Of a stretch of 49,622 nucleotides of DNA, positions 1-9,271 are shown piece by piece. How positions within the stretch are numbered: the first letter of the stretch is position 1; every line of letters begins with the position of its first letter. The notes beneath the pieces are model-generated. The model made no database searches and was not told where the DNA came from. It worked only from the letters and a program-made list of their open reading frames with translations. Both the position numbers and the translations under genes were made by a program. The DNA lies in the NCBI GenBank assembly GCA_030525455.1, contig JAUNER010000020.1, positions 1-49,622 on the forward strand, in the 5' to 3' direction. This DNA is from Akkermansia sp. (GTDB lineage Bacteria; Verrucomicrobiota; Verrucomicrobiia; Verrucomicrobiales; Akkermansiaceae).

Positions 1-248
1 AGCCAAAAAAATTTTTATCACACAGAAAATCCCCATTCCACGGACGTTCCACGACCAAAAAACACGGCAAAAAAACAACCCCACCCCCCTCCACTCACGG
101 AGCCCTAAAAAAAGCGAAAAAAGTTGACACCTAAAAAAATTAAAAATCACACCTTAAACACAAGTTGATACATAGCCCCCCCTTCCCTATCCAATCATCA
201 TCTTTTAGGTTGAAAAGTGAAGGAAACGTGGCATTATTCAATAAAGCC

Positions 249-875
249 ATGCCACAATTAACAATCATCCCCCCCCAAGGCGAAAAACGACAAATAGAAC
301 TCCCTTTAGAAGGAGGTTATCAAGGACGAATTGGCCGAGATAAACACTGTGACATCATTATACGAGAGCCATCCGTATCCGGTGAGCACGCATTGATAGA
401 ATATAGAAATGGTAGCTATATCATAGAAGATTTAGGCTCTACAAATGGCGTCAAAATCAATGGACACACGCCGATGGGAGCAAGTGCTTTATTTGATGGG
501 GATAAAATTCGACTAGGAGACGTACAAATCATCTACAAAGAAAAAGTAGAATCCCCAAAAACGACAGAATCACCGGAAAAAACCGAGACACCGATAGACA
601 ATAAAGACAATCTCTCTGCACAATTACAAGAACTGGCCAAAAACGCCTCAAGAGAAGCAACAAAATCCCTCATAGGCAATATCATCTATGGCATCATTAT
701 TTTTATCTGTGCGGTAATTGCCGGACTAAGTTACGAACACTATCAACGTAGCGGAGAACTACTCCCCCTGCAATGGCTTAACATAGAAACGCCAAAACAA
801 TCAATAGAAAAGCTCCAAAAAGAATATAACGAAAAAAGAGCAACTGAACAAAACAGCGACGCTACGACAAAATAA
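249..875 (+). CDS. FHA-domain membrane protein
   Basis: A forkhead-associated (phosphothreonine-binding) domain fills residues 3-98 of the 208-residue product. The hallmark residues are visible: G29-R30, the S44-x-x-H47 motif and LGSTNG at 62-67. A low-complexity Thr/Pro/Glu linker (about 100-120) leads to one transmembrane helix at 141-160, so the FHA domain should face the cytoplasm with a short tail outside. FHA proteins usually read Ser/Thr-kinase signalling, but no kinase is visible here. The start is uncertain: ATG at 249 begins directly at the first FHA strand. GTG at 228 has an AAGGA just upstream, and the frame is open back to a TTG at 165. The gene converges on the HtrA-like protease gene, whose end lies 26 bases away. 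Confidence 0.85.
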   Translation: MPQLTIIPPQGEKRQIELPLEGGYQGRIGRDKHCDIIIREPSVSGEHALIEYRNGSYIIEDLGSTNGVKINGHTPMGASALFDGDKIRLGDVQIIYKEKVESPKTTESPEKTETPIDNKDNLSAQLQELAKNASREATKSLIGNIIYGIIIFICAVIAGLSYEHYQRSGELLPLQWLNIETPKQSIEKLQKEYNEKRATEQNSDATTK

Positions 876-901
876 ATAGTCTCGAAAAACAAGCAGAAAA
901 C

Positions 902-2392
902 TTAATCCTCACCTCCTGCATCATTCAATTGATGAGGAGGTGAATCTGTTTGTGCAGAAGTACTACGAACATTTACCTTTACATTAAACTGCTCTACATC
1001 TCGCGAGACAGACAAGATAGCTTCACCCTTACGAATGATTTCTGCAAAATTCTCTAATGAAGTAATAGGTTTATGATTAACAGCAAAAATAATATCACCA
1101 ACATTCATGATATTATTCACCGGATTCTTTTCCTCGATATGAGTAACCAACAAACCACGAGCACCAATAGATTGCTCCTCTGCGGTAAACTCACGCAAAG
1201 TCATTCCTAACTCATCCATAAAATTTTCCCATTGAGTCGGAATACTCTGCAAAATTCTATCGCCAACTCTCATTGATAATGAAAGTTTTTGACCCTTACG
1301 CCAAATAGTAAGCTTAAACTTATCACCAATAATGAGGTTTTCTATATTTTTCTGAAGTTCATCAACGTTATAAATGTCAATATTATTATATCGTTGAATA
1401 ATGTCTCCACACATCAACCCGGCCTGTTCAGCAGGCGAACCCGGCTTTACCAAATTCACTACAACCCCATTGGCATCATGGTAATCCAAATAACTACGTA
1501 AAGGCGGAGTACTAGGCACAATATCAAAGCCTAAATAACCACGCATAGGACGTCCATGTCTACAAATTTGAGCAAAACTATGTAACACATGATTCGATGG
1601 AATAGCAAAACCTATTCCCCCGTAATTTTTATCTTTATCAGACAAAACCGATTTGTTAATACCCACAATTTCGCCAAAAATATTCACTAAAGGACCACCG
1701 GAATTACCCGGAAAAATCGGAGTATCAGTTTGAATCAAAGTCAAGCCGGAATCCACTAACTTACGAGCCCTAGAACTAATAATACCACGAGACACAGTAG
1801 CACCTAAGCCATAAGGATTACCACAGGCAAGAACCATCATCCCCGGCTTTAACAACTCACTATCACCAAAAGGAATAGGTTCAAACTTAAGGCGAGCATT
1901 ATCAACCTGTAAAACAGCAATATCCAGCTCTTCATCAACACCAATAAGTCGTACGGAAACATTTCTACCATTGCTCAATGTAACACGCAATGCATGCTTA
2001 TTACGAATCACATGATATGCAGTAATAATATGGCCTTCTTTAGAAACAATCACTCCGGAACCAAGACCATGAACAGTCATGCTTTTTGATTCGGCAATTT
2101 CACCATTCTCAGACACAACTGCATCTCTGGAAATTCCCGTGGTTTCAATACTCACAACAGCTCGCTCTACCAATTGAGAAATGCGCATATATTCCTTATT
2201 TATCTGCATAAGTGCCGGCACATCTGCAGCCTGAATTTCAGAACTGTCGCTTATGGTAAATTTCTCTGATCTAAAAGATGGTTCTTTCCAAGCCATGCGA
2301 CTCGTCCAACGCCAATATGCTATCGCCACAATGACCATCATAATAGTCATAGCAGTCACAAACAAAATGCGTTTGAAAATAATAAAACTCAT
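902..2392 (-). CDS. HtrA/DegP-like serine protease, membrane-anchored, with PDZ domains
   Basis: This 496-residue protein begins with one hydrophobic segment (residues 5-27), so the protease should be anchored in the cytoplasmic membrane and face the periplasm. A trypsin-like domain spans roughly 70-275. The catalytic triad is intact: H127 in TAYHVI, D157 in ELDIAVL and S231 in GNSGGP. A well-formed PDZ domain follows (about 283-378), with a divergent second one (about 395-475). This is the usual HtrA layout, and the family degrades misfolded envelope proteins. The gene is monocistronic and divergent from holA, with a gap of about 130 bases. DegP, DegQ and DegS cannot be told apart from sequence alone, although the membrane anchor resembles DegS. 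Confidence 0.9.
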   Translation of the reverse strand: MSFIIFKRILFVTAMTIMMVIVAIAYWRWTSRMAWKEPSFRSEKFTISDSSEIQAADVPALMQINKEYMRISQLVERAVVSIETTGISRDAVVSENGEIAESKSMTVHGLGSGVIVSKEGHIITAYHVIRNKHALRVTLSNGRNVSVRLIGVDEELDIAVLQVDNARLKFEPIPFGDSELLKPGMMVLACGNPYGLGATVSRGIISSRARKLVDSGLTLIQTDTPIFPGNSGGPLVNIFGEIVGINKSVLSDKDKNYGGIGFAIPSNHVLHSFAQICRHGRPMRGYLGFDIVPSTPPLRSYLDYHDANGVVVNLVKPGSPAEQAGLMCGDIIQRYNNIDIYNVDELQKNIENLIIGDKFKLTIWRKGQKLSLSMRVGDRILQSIPTQWENFMDELGMTLREFTAEEQSIGARGLLVTHIEEKNPVNNIMNVGDIIFAVNHKPITSLENFAEIIRKGEAILSVSRDVEQFNVKVNVRSTSAQTDSPPHQLNDAGGED

Positions 2393-2525
2393 TCTTTCAG
2401 ATTGTCCTCAGTCTGCTTGTATAAATACTATTTATATGCACATACAGCAAATGAAAAAAGCAAATAGATGACAAATCGACACTTCCAAAACCACATAAAA
2501 CATGCTAACATAAGCCACACAGCCT

Positions 2526-3614
2526 ATGGCAACATCTATGCAATCATCCACTGTACACCTCATCTTTGGTTCAGACGATGGGCTAGTAAGTGAAAAATCA
2601 AGCCTCCTGTTTGGAAAACTCACAGAAGGGACAGACGAATTTTCTCATGAAATTATAGAAGGCAATGTTGCAGACTCAGAAATTGCAGAACAAACTATAC
2701 ATCAAACAATAGAAGCACTCTGCACCCTACCCTTTTTCGGTGGATTAAAAGTAGTATGGTTAAAAAACTGTACATTTCTGGATGATTCAATTATCGCTAA
2801 ATCCGCAAGTGTCATAAAAGCATTAGAAAGCTTACAAACACTATTAGAAAAAGGGCTAGGAGAGCAAGTAAAACTATTAATCTCTGCAACCGGATATGAC
2901 AAAAGACGAAGCTTCAACAAATTCCTAATTTCACTTGCACAATGCCAGGAATATAACACACCGGACATCACAAAAGACGGCTGGGAAGAATCCCTAAAAC
3001 CCATCATTCGGCAATTATGTGATGAACGCGGGCTAAGCTTTGAAGCCTCTGCATTAGAACTTTTCATACACCGGGTTAGTGAATCCACACGACAAATAGC
3101 TTCGGATATAGAAAAACTGGATATTTATCTAGGGCAAGAACGCCGACAAATCACCATCGAAGATGTTGAAATAATGGTGCCACTCACACGTAGTGGCGTT
3201 ATATTTGAAATATCACGAGCTCTAGAAAGCAAAAACATAGCAACAGCTATTAAGCTCATAGACTTTCAACTAGAGCGAGGCGAAAATGCCATCGCCATCA
3301 TGCGAGCCACATTCATTCCCACCATTAGAAATCTACTCACTGCACGAATGCTAATTGAAGAATTCGGGCTCAAAGTACTACCCAAACAAATCAGTAATTT
3401 ACCACCATCAGCACTAGGACTCATACCATTAAAAAAAGACGGCACGCCAAATATCTACCCTCTCTTTAATGCTATGAAACATGCCGGTAAATATAACACC
3501 AAACAACTCAAAAAAAGCTTACGAGAATGTTTACGAGCAGATAGAGCACTCGTTTCATCCTCATTAAATCCACGTCTCATTCTTCATCAACTTGCTATTT
3601 ACTTAGCTTCCTAA
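2526..3614 (+). CDS. holA: DNA polymerase III subunit delta
   Basis: The product (362 residues) has the HolA pattern: an N-terminal AAA+-like fold beginning VHLIFGSDDGLVSEK, a central segment with 'VSESTRQIASDIEKL', and a C-terminal helical collar with 'FQLERGENAIAIMRATF'. Delta opens the beta sliding clamp during clamp loading. Its partner clamp gene dnaN lies 4.5 kb downstream in the same window. The stop codon overlaps the mnmG start (TAATG), which suggests translational coupling. No Shine-Dalgarno motif precedes the ATG at 2526; an ATG four codons further in is an alternative. Sequence similarity in HolA is always weak, so the call rests on overall pattern and length (about 340 residues is usual). 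Confidence 0.82.
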   Translation: MATSMQSSTVHLIFGSDDGLVSEKSSLLFGKLTEGTDEFSHEIIEGNVADSEIAEQTIHQTIEALCTLPFFGGLKVVWLKNCTFLDDSIIAKSASVIKALESLQTLLEKGLGEQVKLLISATGYDKRRSFNKFLISLAQCQEYNTPDITKDGWEESLKPIIRQLCDERGLSFEASALELFIHRVSESTRQIASDIEKLDIYLGQERRQITIEDVEIMVPLTRSGVIFEISRALESKNIATAIKLIDFQLERGENAIAIMRATFIPTIRNLLTARMLIEEFGLKVLPKQISNLPPSALGLIPLKKDGTPNIYPLFNAMKHAGKYNTKQLKKSLRECLRADRALVSSSLNPRLILHQLAIYLAS

Positions 3615-5476
3615 TGAACACTTGCGATACTATATTTGACATATTAGTAGTAGGAGCCGGACATGCCGGTATAGAAGCAGCATTAGCTGCATCTCGCTTA
3701 GGTTGCACTGTGGCCATGCTCACACATAACTTAGATACCATTGGGCAAATGTCATGCAACCCTGCTATTGGGGGTCTTGCCAAAGGTCACATCGTCCGAG
3801 AAATTGATGCACTAGGAGGTGCAATGGGGCTCAACACAGATGCCACCGCCATTCAATTCCGAATGCTTAACGCCTCTAAAGGACCTAGTGTACGAGCACC
3901 TCGTGCACAATGCGACAAAACAGCCTACCGAACTCGCATGAAATACGTGCTAGAAACAGCACCCAATGTGCGATTGTTCCAAGGTGATGTTGTCCAATTA
4001 CTAACTAACACCAACCAACAAGTTACAGGTGCAATCACCTCTCTCAACTATACCATTCATGCAAAAAGTATCGTCATTTGTTCCGGTACTTTCATGCAAG
4101 GCTTACTACACGTCGGACTGCAAAATGTCGTAGGTGGTCGTATGGGATGTGCCCCATCCAGCTTATCAAAAAACCTAGCCGAACTAGGATTTCAAATTGA
4201 ACGCCTAAAAACCGGAACATCACCACGAGTCAATGGTCGGTCTATCAACTTTGAAAAATGCGAACTCCAACCAGGAGACGACATCCCTGCCCTCTTTAGC
4301 TATCGCTCACGACAATTACTAAAACGAGAAAATGAGCCATATTGTACACTTAACACATGGGCCGATGATAATTTCCAAGCAAAACAACTCCCCTGCTGGA
4401 TAACATATACCAGTGAAATCACACACCAAATCATACGTGACAATCTCAAATATAGCCCATTATACAGTGGGGTCATCGAGGGAATCGGACCACGCTACTG
4501 CCCGTCTATCGAAGATAAAATCGTGCGATTTGCTGAAAAAACAAGCCACCAAGTATTCTTAGAACCAGAAGGAAAACACACCGAAGAATTTTACCTTAAC
4601 GGCGTATCCACTTCACTTCCCTACTCTGCTCAATGTGAATTTATACGCACCATCCCCGGACTAGAAAATGCCCAACTCATCCGCCCAGGGTATGCAGTAG
4701 AATACGACTTCTGTCCACCTACACAACTCCACCCTACTCTAGAAACAAAAATCATAGAAAACCTCTACTTTGCCGGACAAATTAACGGAACATCCGGATA
4801 CGAAGAAGCAGCGGCACAAGGACTAATGGCCGGAGCAAATGCCGCTTTAAAAGTCATGGGCAAACAGCCACTTATTCTGCATCGAAACCAAGCATACATC
4901 GGGGTAATGATAGACGACCTTGTCACCAAAGGCACAGATGAACCCTACCGTATGTTTACCAGCCGTGCAGAATTCCGCCTTTTACTACGGCAAGATAATG
5001 CAGACTTACGTCTATCGCCCATTGCTTTGGAATACGGACTCATCACTGCAGATGAATTTAAGTCCACAAGCGATAAATTACAAGCAATCAATGACGGTAT
5101 AGAAAAAGCTAATCACATCAAATACGAAGGCGTATCTCTCAATACATGGTTTAAGCGACCGGGAAATGATTGGACACAACTCCCCAATGAGATAAAAGAA
5201 ATGTTCCACGTGGAACATTTAGATGCTATAGCAACAGATATCCAATACGAAGGTCACATTGAACGGCAAAAAAAACAAGCTGAAAAAATCCTAAAGATGG
5301 AAACACGCACCATTCCATCTGAAATCGATTACGAATCTGTACACGCACTCAAAAAAGAAGCCGTCATCAAACTTTCAAAAATACGACCAACTACTATTGG
5401 TCAGGCCTCACGCATTCCCGGTATTACACCGGCAGACATAGCTCTATTGCTAGTTTATCTACAAAAGCGCTCCTAA
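3614..5476 (+). CDS. mnmG: tRNA uridine-34 carboxymethylaminomethyl-modifying enzyme MnmG (GidA)
   Basis: This 620-residue flavoprotein is full length for MnmG. The FAD-binding Rossmann motif GAGHAGIEAA lies at residues 14-23. Family signatures CNPAIGGLAKGH and 'TGTSPRVNGR' follow, with 'FAGQINGTSGYEEAAAQG' and 'MFTSRAEFRLLLRQDNA' further on. With MnmE it installs the cmnm5 group on wobble uridine of several tRNAs. MnmE is not in the window. The gene starts one base inside the holA stop. Codons around 5201-5218 spell out a perfect palindromic ParB site (reads MFHVEH in protein), a location also known from other bacteria. A terminator follows directly. Confidence 0.97.
   Translation: MNTCDTIFDILVVGAGHAGIEAALAASRLGCTVAMLTHNLDTIGQMSCNPAIGGLAKGHIVREIDALGGAMGLNTDATAIQFRMLNASKGPSVRAPRAQCDKTAYRTRMKYVLETAPNVRLFQGDVVQLLTNTNQQVTGAITSLNYTIHAKSIVICSGTFMQGLLHVGLQNVVGGRMGCAPSSLSKNLAELGFQIERLKTGTSPRVNGRSINFEKCELQPGDDIPALFSYRSRQLLKRENEPYCTLNTWADDNFQAKQLPCWITYTSEITHQIIRDNLKYSPLYSGVIEGIGPRYCPSIEDKIVRFAEKTSHQVFLEPEGKHTEEFYLNGVSTSLPYSAQCEFIRTIPGLENAQLIRPGYAVEYDFCPPTQLHPTLETKIIENLYFAGQINGTSGYEEAAAQGLMAGANAALKVMGKQPLILHRNQAYIGVMIDDLVTKGTDEPYRMFTSRAEFRLLLRQDNADLRLSPIALEYGLITADEFKSTSDKLQAINDGIEKANHIKYEGVSLNTWFKRPGNDWTQLPNEIKEMFHVEHLDAIATDIQYEGHIERQKKQAEKILKMETRTIPSEIDYESVHALKKEAVIKLSKIRPTTIGQASRIPGITPADIALLLVYLQKRS
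5202..5217. promoter_or_regulatory. parS site (ParB/Spo0J binding), inside mnmG
   Basis: TGTTCCACGTGGAACA is a perfect 16-base palindrome and fits the general parS consensus TGTTNCACGTGNAACA. With one more base on each side it is an 18-base palindrome. It lies in the coding sequence of mnmG, about 1.5 kb from the proposed origin. ParB loads here and spreads to organise origin segregation. parA and parB are not in the window. Confidence 0.88.
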
Positions 5477-5493
5477 AGTAAAATCATAAAAAT

Positions 5494-5541
5494 AAAACTG
5501 CATTTCAGGTCTTCTCATCAACCTTGGAATGCAGTTTTTTT
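5494..5541. terminator. Bidirectional terminator between mnmG and ribD
   Basis: The arm AAAACTGCATT (5494-5504) pairs with AATGCAGTTTT (5528-5538), followed by a T-run. Read on the other strand it also ends in T, so it can serve both converging genes mnmG and ribD. Confidence 0.85.
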
Positions 5542-5546
5542 ATACT

Positions 5547-6617
5547 CTATTTATATTGAATTAATCCACGAACACAAATATCACTCCCGAAACATTGGAC
5601 TTCCGGGTTACATAAATGTGCTTCATTTTCTAAAAAATCACCCCCTGCAATACCCTCGACACCAGCACCAACAATCATAGGAGCATAAAAACCAACCCAT
5701 TCATCAACAAGTTTGCGTCGTAAAAATTCTTTCACCAAACTACCACCGGCCTCAATCATCAACGTACTTATATTTCTACTTTCGTAAAGTTCCTCCAATA
5801 ATTTTCTAAAATCAGTAATTTTCTCGAACACAAGAGTTCGCTCCCTATATTCATCGCACAAACAACATGACGACGAAGGAATAGAATTTTTATCATGAGT
5901 CAATATAACTCGCCAAGGTTGTAATTTATCAACAGAAATCACCCGAGAAGGCGTACGAATGGTAAACGCCGGATTATCTATACGGACAGTATTACCACCG
6001 GTAATAATTGCATCTACCTCAGCTCGTAATGAATGCACATAAGAACGCGAGATATTATTTGTCAACCATTGAGAACGCTCCGGACTACGAGAAATCCTCC
6101 CATCCAAAGACATAGCACTTTTGACAATAACCCATGGACGATTTTCTACCACATTCATCCGGAAATTTCTAATAAGATAATCACATTCATCCTCCAAAAC
6201 GCCACTCACAACGTCAATACCAACTTCCCTTAATATTGTAGCAGCTCGACCCTGATGTTTGGGATTTGGATCCTGTGAGCCATAAACCACTCTCTTTAAG
6301 TTATTTTCAATAATTGCCTCTGTACATGGTGGAGTTTTTCCTGTCGTACTACATGGTTCTAATGTCACATAAATCGTTGATTTACAAAGTAAATGAGCAT
6401 TACCCCGAGCAATAGCATCAGCAATTGCATAGCGTTCTGCATGGGGCAAACCTGCTTTAGGATGAAATCCCTTCCCAATAATACAATCATTACATACAAT
6501 AACAGCACCCACGCATGGATTAGGAGTTGTTAAACCAATTCCTTGTTTTGCTTGCTCAATAGCATATCGCATCCATGTTTCATCACATACGCGTGTGTTC
6601 ATGCCGCTCTTGTACAT
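5547..6617 (-). CDS. ribD: Bifunctional diaminohydroxyphosphoribosylaminopyrimidine deaminase / reductase
   Basis: The 356-residue product has the two RibD domains. The N-terminal cytidine-deaminase-type domain carries the zinc motif HAE (in LPHAERYAIADA) and PCSTTGKTPPC. The C-terminal reductase domain contains 'VKSAMSLDGRISRSPERSQW' and 'LMIEAGGSLVKEFL'. It catalyses the second and third steps of riboflavin synthesis. No other rib synthesis gene adjoins it; ribF, the flavokinase gene, lies 10 kb away. It is transcribed away from the proposed origin, hence on the leading strand. An alternative start is the second ATG, 15 bases in. Confidence 0.95.
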   Translation of the reverse strand: MYKSGMNTRVCDETWMRYAIEQAKQGIGLTTPNPCVGAVIVCNDCIIGKGFHPKAGLPHAERYAIADAIARGNAHLLCKSTIYVTLEPCSTTGKTPPCTEAIIENNLKRVVYGSQDPNPKHQGRAATILREVGIDVVSGVLEDECDYLIRNFRMNVVENRPWVIVKSAMSLDGRISRSPERSQWLTNNISRSYVHSLRAEVDAIITGGNTVRIDNPAFTIRTPSRVISVDKLQPWRVILTHDKNSIPSSSCCLCDEYRERTLVFEKITDFRKLLEELYESRNISTLMIEAGGSLVKEFLRRKLVDEWVGFYAPMIVGAGVEGIAGGDFLENEAHLCNPEVQCFGSDICVRGLIQYK

Positions 6618-6639
6618 GAAACAGGAATTTTACACAATA

Positions 6640-6885
6640 CTGAATAATATAAGAATCTATTTAATATATATAAATATATCTTCTTCTTCTGGTATGTGGA
6701 AAATGTGAATATTGTTGCAAGTGTAAATATTTCAAAGTTTTATGTGACACTCCCGATGTGAATAAATTGAGCTAACATCAAGGTGGATAAATTGTGGATA
6801 ACTTTATTCACAAATTATCCACTTGTTATACCAAACTAAACACACATCTTATCATGGAGGTTTTTGACAAATGTGAACAGTAAAA
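6640..6885. other. oriC: Candidate chromosomal replication origin (oriC)
   Basis: The 313-base gap 6618-6930 has no gene. It contains DnaA-box-like nonamers: a perfect TGTGGATAA at 6793-6801, TTATTCACA at 6804-6812, TGTGAATAA at 6757-6765, and near matches GGTGGATAA (6782-6790), TTATCCACT (6815-6823), TGTGGAAAA (6696-6704) and TGTGAACAG (6872-6880). A very AT-rich stretch at 6655-6690 is a plausible unwinding element. dnaN is 1.2 kb downstream, parS sites flank the gap, and base skew changes sign across it. dnaA itself is not present in the window. Confidence 0.8.
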
Positions 6886-6930
6886 CATTCTGACTTGCGT
6901 CAAGGAGTCAGCGAATAGTAGCATATAACC

Positions 6931-7845
6931 ATGATGCAGGTTAATCTATGTTACAATTCTGAATTAGACATTACAAACCCCACAAAATCGACAGGAATGC
7001 CTTTAAATTCATTCTGCATACAAGGAGTGAATGTAGAAGCCTACCAAAGACAGAAGCTACAGGAAGCGGGCTTTATTTGCGTTTTTACCGAGAAAGATAA
7101 CATAGATTTACAGCCATCGGACATTGTAGACATTTCAATGCACTATTTTTCAATTCAAGCACTGCATGAAATATGTCAATCCGGTGGGACAATAGATGCC
7201 ATATATCATCCGGACGGACATTGGATAGTCAGAAGACACCTTAGAAACGAAAAAGAAACAGTAACAAAAGATTATAAAGACCTAGAGCGGTTTGTTTATC
7301 CTTGGGACATACTAGACTGGATGGAAAGAAAGCTAAGTAAGACCGGTACAGATACAATAGAAAAACAAACATCCGGTGCCTATGTACGAGGAAATTTAAC
7401 AGTAGGGGAGGGGACGGAAATTTTACCAGGCGTTGTAATAGACGGAAATGTACATATAGGCAAAAACTGTCGCATAGGACCTAATTGTTATCTACGTGGT
7501 ACGATATCAATAGGGGATGATTGTGTTGTAGGATTAGGTGTAGAAATAAAAAATGCCCTCATAGGCAACCAGACATACGTTTCACACCTCAGTTACATAG
7601 GAGATTCCATTATTGGTGATGATGTCAATGTAGGAGGGGGGACAATCTTCAGCAATTTTAGACATGACGGAGGCGAACATAAAATGCTATTAGGGGAAAA
7701 GCTAATTTCAAGTGGTCGCACAAAATTAGGAGCCCTTGTTGGGAATCATGTAAGATTTGGGGCAAATACAGTTATACTACCCGGTAGAATTGTACCGGAA
7801 TTCACCTGGACAATGCCTGGTGAAATCTACGGAAAAAAAGTATAA
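6931..7845 (+). CDS. Left-handed beta-helix (hexapeptide-repeat) protein, GlmU C-terminal-like
   Basis: The product has 304 residues. Residues about 145-300 show many hexapeptide repeats ([LIV]Gxxxx), such as VGEGTEILPGVVIDGNVHIG and IGDDCVVGLGVEIKNALIG. The segment around 'VSHLSYIGDSIIGDDVNVGGG' and 'FSNFRHDGGEH' is typical of the acyltransferase half of GlmU-type and archaeal sugar-1-phosphate enzymes. The first 140 residues lack a nucleotidyltransferase signature (no GGxGTR), so it is not a full GlmU. It may acetylate an amino sugar or act as a nucleotide-sugar-related transferase; the substrate is unknown. It is transcribed away from oriC, just upstream of dnaN. TTGACA at 6864-6869 could be its -35 element, but no good -10 is seen. 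Confidence 0.75.
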   Translation: MMQVNLCYNSELDITNPTKSTGMPLNSFCIQGVNVEAYQRQKLQEAGFICVFTEKDNIDLQPSDIVDISMHYFSIQALHEICQSGGTIDAIYHPDGHWIVRRHLRNEKETVTKDYKDLERFVYPWDILDWMERKLSKTGTDTIEKQTSGAYVRGNLTVGEGTEILPGVVIDGNVHIGKNCRIGPNCYLRGTISIGDDCVVGLGVEIKNALIGNQTYVSHLSYIGDSIIGDDVNVGGGTIFSNFRHDGGEHKMLLGEKLISSGRTKLGALVGNHVRFGANTVILPGRIVPEFTWTMPGEIYGKKV

Positions 7846-8109
7846 AAAACTATTCAAAAAACACGAATTAATTTGCCAGCCCCCCCGAATTTTCAATGAA
7901 ATTATTTATATGTCTAAGAATAGTTAAATAAATGACAAAAAATACCCCTTAGACAAGATACGCAAGATATGCCTAATTTGAGGTGTGTAATCAATATATT
8001 GTATGATTGTAAAAATAATCATGCCAAATATGCTAATTTGACGAAAAATCGGCTTGAAACAACGATAAATATGTGAGACTTTTCAATCAAGTAAAACCAC
8101 ATAGAACAC
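7846..8109. promoter_or_regulatory. Upstream region of dnaN with repeats
   Basis: This 264-base gap holds a near-repeat, ATATGCCTAATTTGA (7967-7981) and ATATGCTAATTTGA (8028-8041), 61 bases apart. An inverted repeat ATGATT (8003-8008) / AATCAT (8017-8022) lies between them. TTGACG at 8038-8043 may be a -35 element, but the -10 is weak. These could be sites for a regulator of dnaN. No gene was seen. Confidence 0.4.
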
Positions 8110-9204
8110 ATGAAGTTTACCATTTCAAAACTGGCATTTTTGGACGGCTTGAAAAAAGTAGCAAGTGTTGTTTCGACGAAAGCAACACTACCAATTTTGT
8201 CCAACGTAAAAATTGAAGCCGCAAACGACCAATTACGCTTCATGGCAACAGATTTGGACGTATGCATTACAGGGTCAGTACCTGCCAACATTTTGCGACC
8301 AGGTGAAATCACATTACCGGCAAAGAAATTGGTAAGTATTATCAGCGAATTACCGGATGCCGAGGTACAAGTGGAAGTGAATGACAATCACCAAGCATCT
8401 GTACATTGTGGTCGTTCACACTTCAAATTGAATGGTCTGCCTGCAGATGAATTCCCAACATGTCCATCATTTGACGATGCCATTGTATATCAAGTAGAGC
8501 AAAATACACTCCGTGATTGCATTCGTCGCACAGAATATGCCATTTCTACAGATACGACACGTTATGTACTTAACGGTATCTCAATGGCATTCCGTCAGGG
8601 CAAAGTAACACTAGTAGCTACAGATGGCAGACGACTGGCACTAGCTGAAAGTGTACTCGACACCCCGGCTGAGCAAGAATTAGATGCGATTTTACCGACA
8701 AAAGCCGTAGCGGAACTTCGTCGCTTACTTGAAGAAGTAGGTAACGTTACCATCCGTTTTACACGGAATCAAGTTGCCTTTGAAATCAAAGAAACCTTAC
8801 TCATCAGTAAGCTCATTGATGGCAACTATCCAAACTATCGTCAAGTAATTCCCAACGACTGTCGCGAAAGTACAGAATTGCCCTGTGGTGAATTGCTTGA
8901 AACAGTACGCCGTGTATCCTTGCTTTCAGATAAAAGCACTACGATCACACTGAACTTCCGTGAAAATGAATTGGAACTAGTTTCCAGTGCAGAAATCGGT
9001 GAAGCTCGTGAATCAATGGCAATAAACTACACCGGTACACCACTTTCTATTTCCTTTAATCCGGACTTCTTTATGGCACCGCTCAAGACTATGAGTGCAG
9101 ACACCATCATCACATTAAATCTCATAGATGAAATGAGTCCTGGTGTACTTAAGATTGGTGAGGAATTCCTATATGTTCTTATGCCCATGCGCAATCCGAA
9201 CTAA
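8110..9204 (+). CDS. dnaN: DNA polymerase III beta subunit (sliding clamp)
   Basis: A 364-residue product of normal DnaN length. It begins MKFTISKLAFLDGLKKVASVVSTKATLPIL, as expected for the first clamp domain, contains 'FVATDGRRLALAE'-type sequence (TLVATDGRRLALAES) in the second domain, 'LIDGNYPNYRQVIP' before the third, and ends LMPMRNPN, the conserved C-terminal PMR motif. The dimeric ring tethers polymerase III to DNA. It is followed by a strong terminator and a parS site. dnaA is not adjacent, unlike the common dnaA-dnaN layout, but the gene still lies close to the proposed origin. No Shine-Dalgarno motif is visible before the ATG. Confidence 0.97.
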   Translation: MKFTISKLAFLDGLKKVASVVSTKATLPILSNVKIEAANDQLRFMATDLDVCITGSVPANILRPGEITLPAKKLVSIISELPDAEVQVEVNDNHQASVHCGRSHFKLNGLPADEFPTCPSFDDAIVYQVEQNTLRDCIRRTEYAISTDTTRYVLNGISMAFRQGKVTLVATDGRRLALAESVLDTPAEQELDAILPTKAVAELRRLLEEVGNVTIRFTRNQVAFEIKETLLISKLIDGNYPNYRQVIPNDCRESTELPCGELLETVRRVSLLSDKSTTITLNFRENELELVSSAEIGEARESMAINYTGTPLSISFNPDFFMAPLKTMSADTIITLNLIDEMSPGVLKIGEEFLYVLMPMRNPN

Positions 9205-9224
9205 GGAATAATTATAGTATTTAT

Positions 9225-9260
9225 AAAAAGGCAGGTATCTCAATGATGCCTGCCTTTTTT
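9225..9260 (+). terminator. Terminator of dnaN
   Basis: AAAAAGGCAGG (9225-9235) pairs with CCTGCCTTTTT (9249-9259) across a short loop and runs into T residues. Confidence 0.88.
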
Positions 9261-9271
9261 AATATAAGAAA

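Noticed and set aside
30..60. TTCCAC and GTTCCACG repeats near the left edge looking like a third parS site
   Set aside because: Only half-sites; the CACGTG centre is missing.
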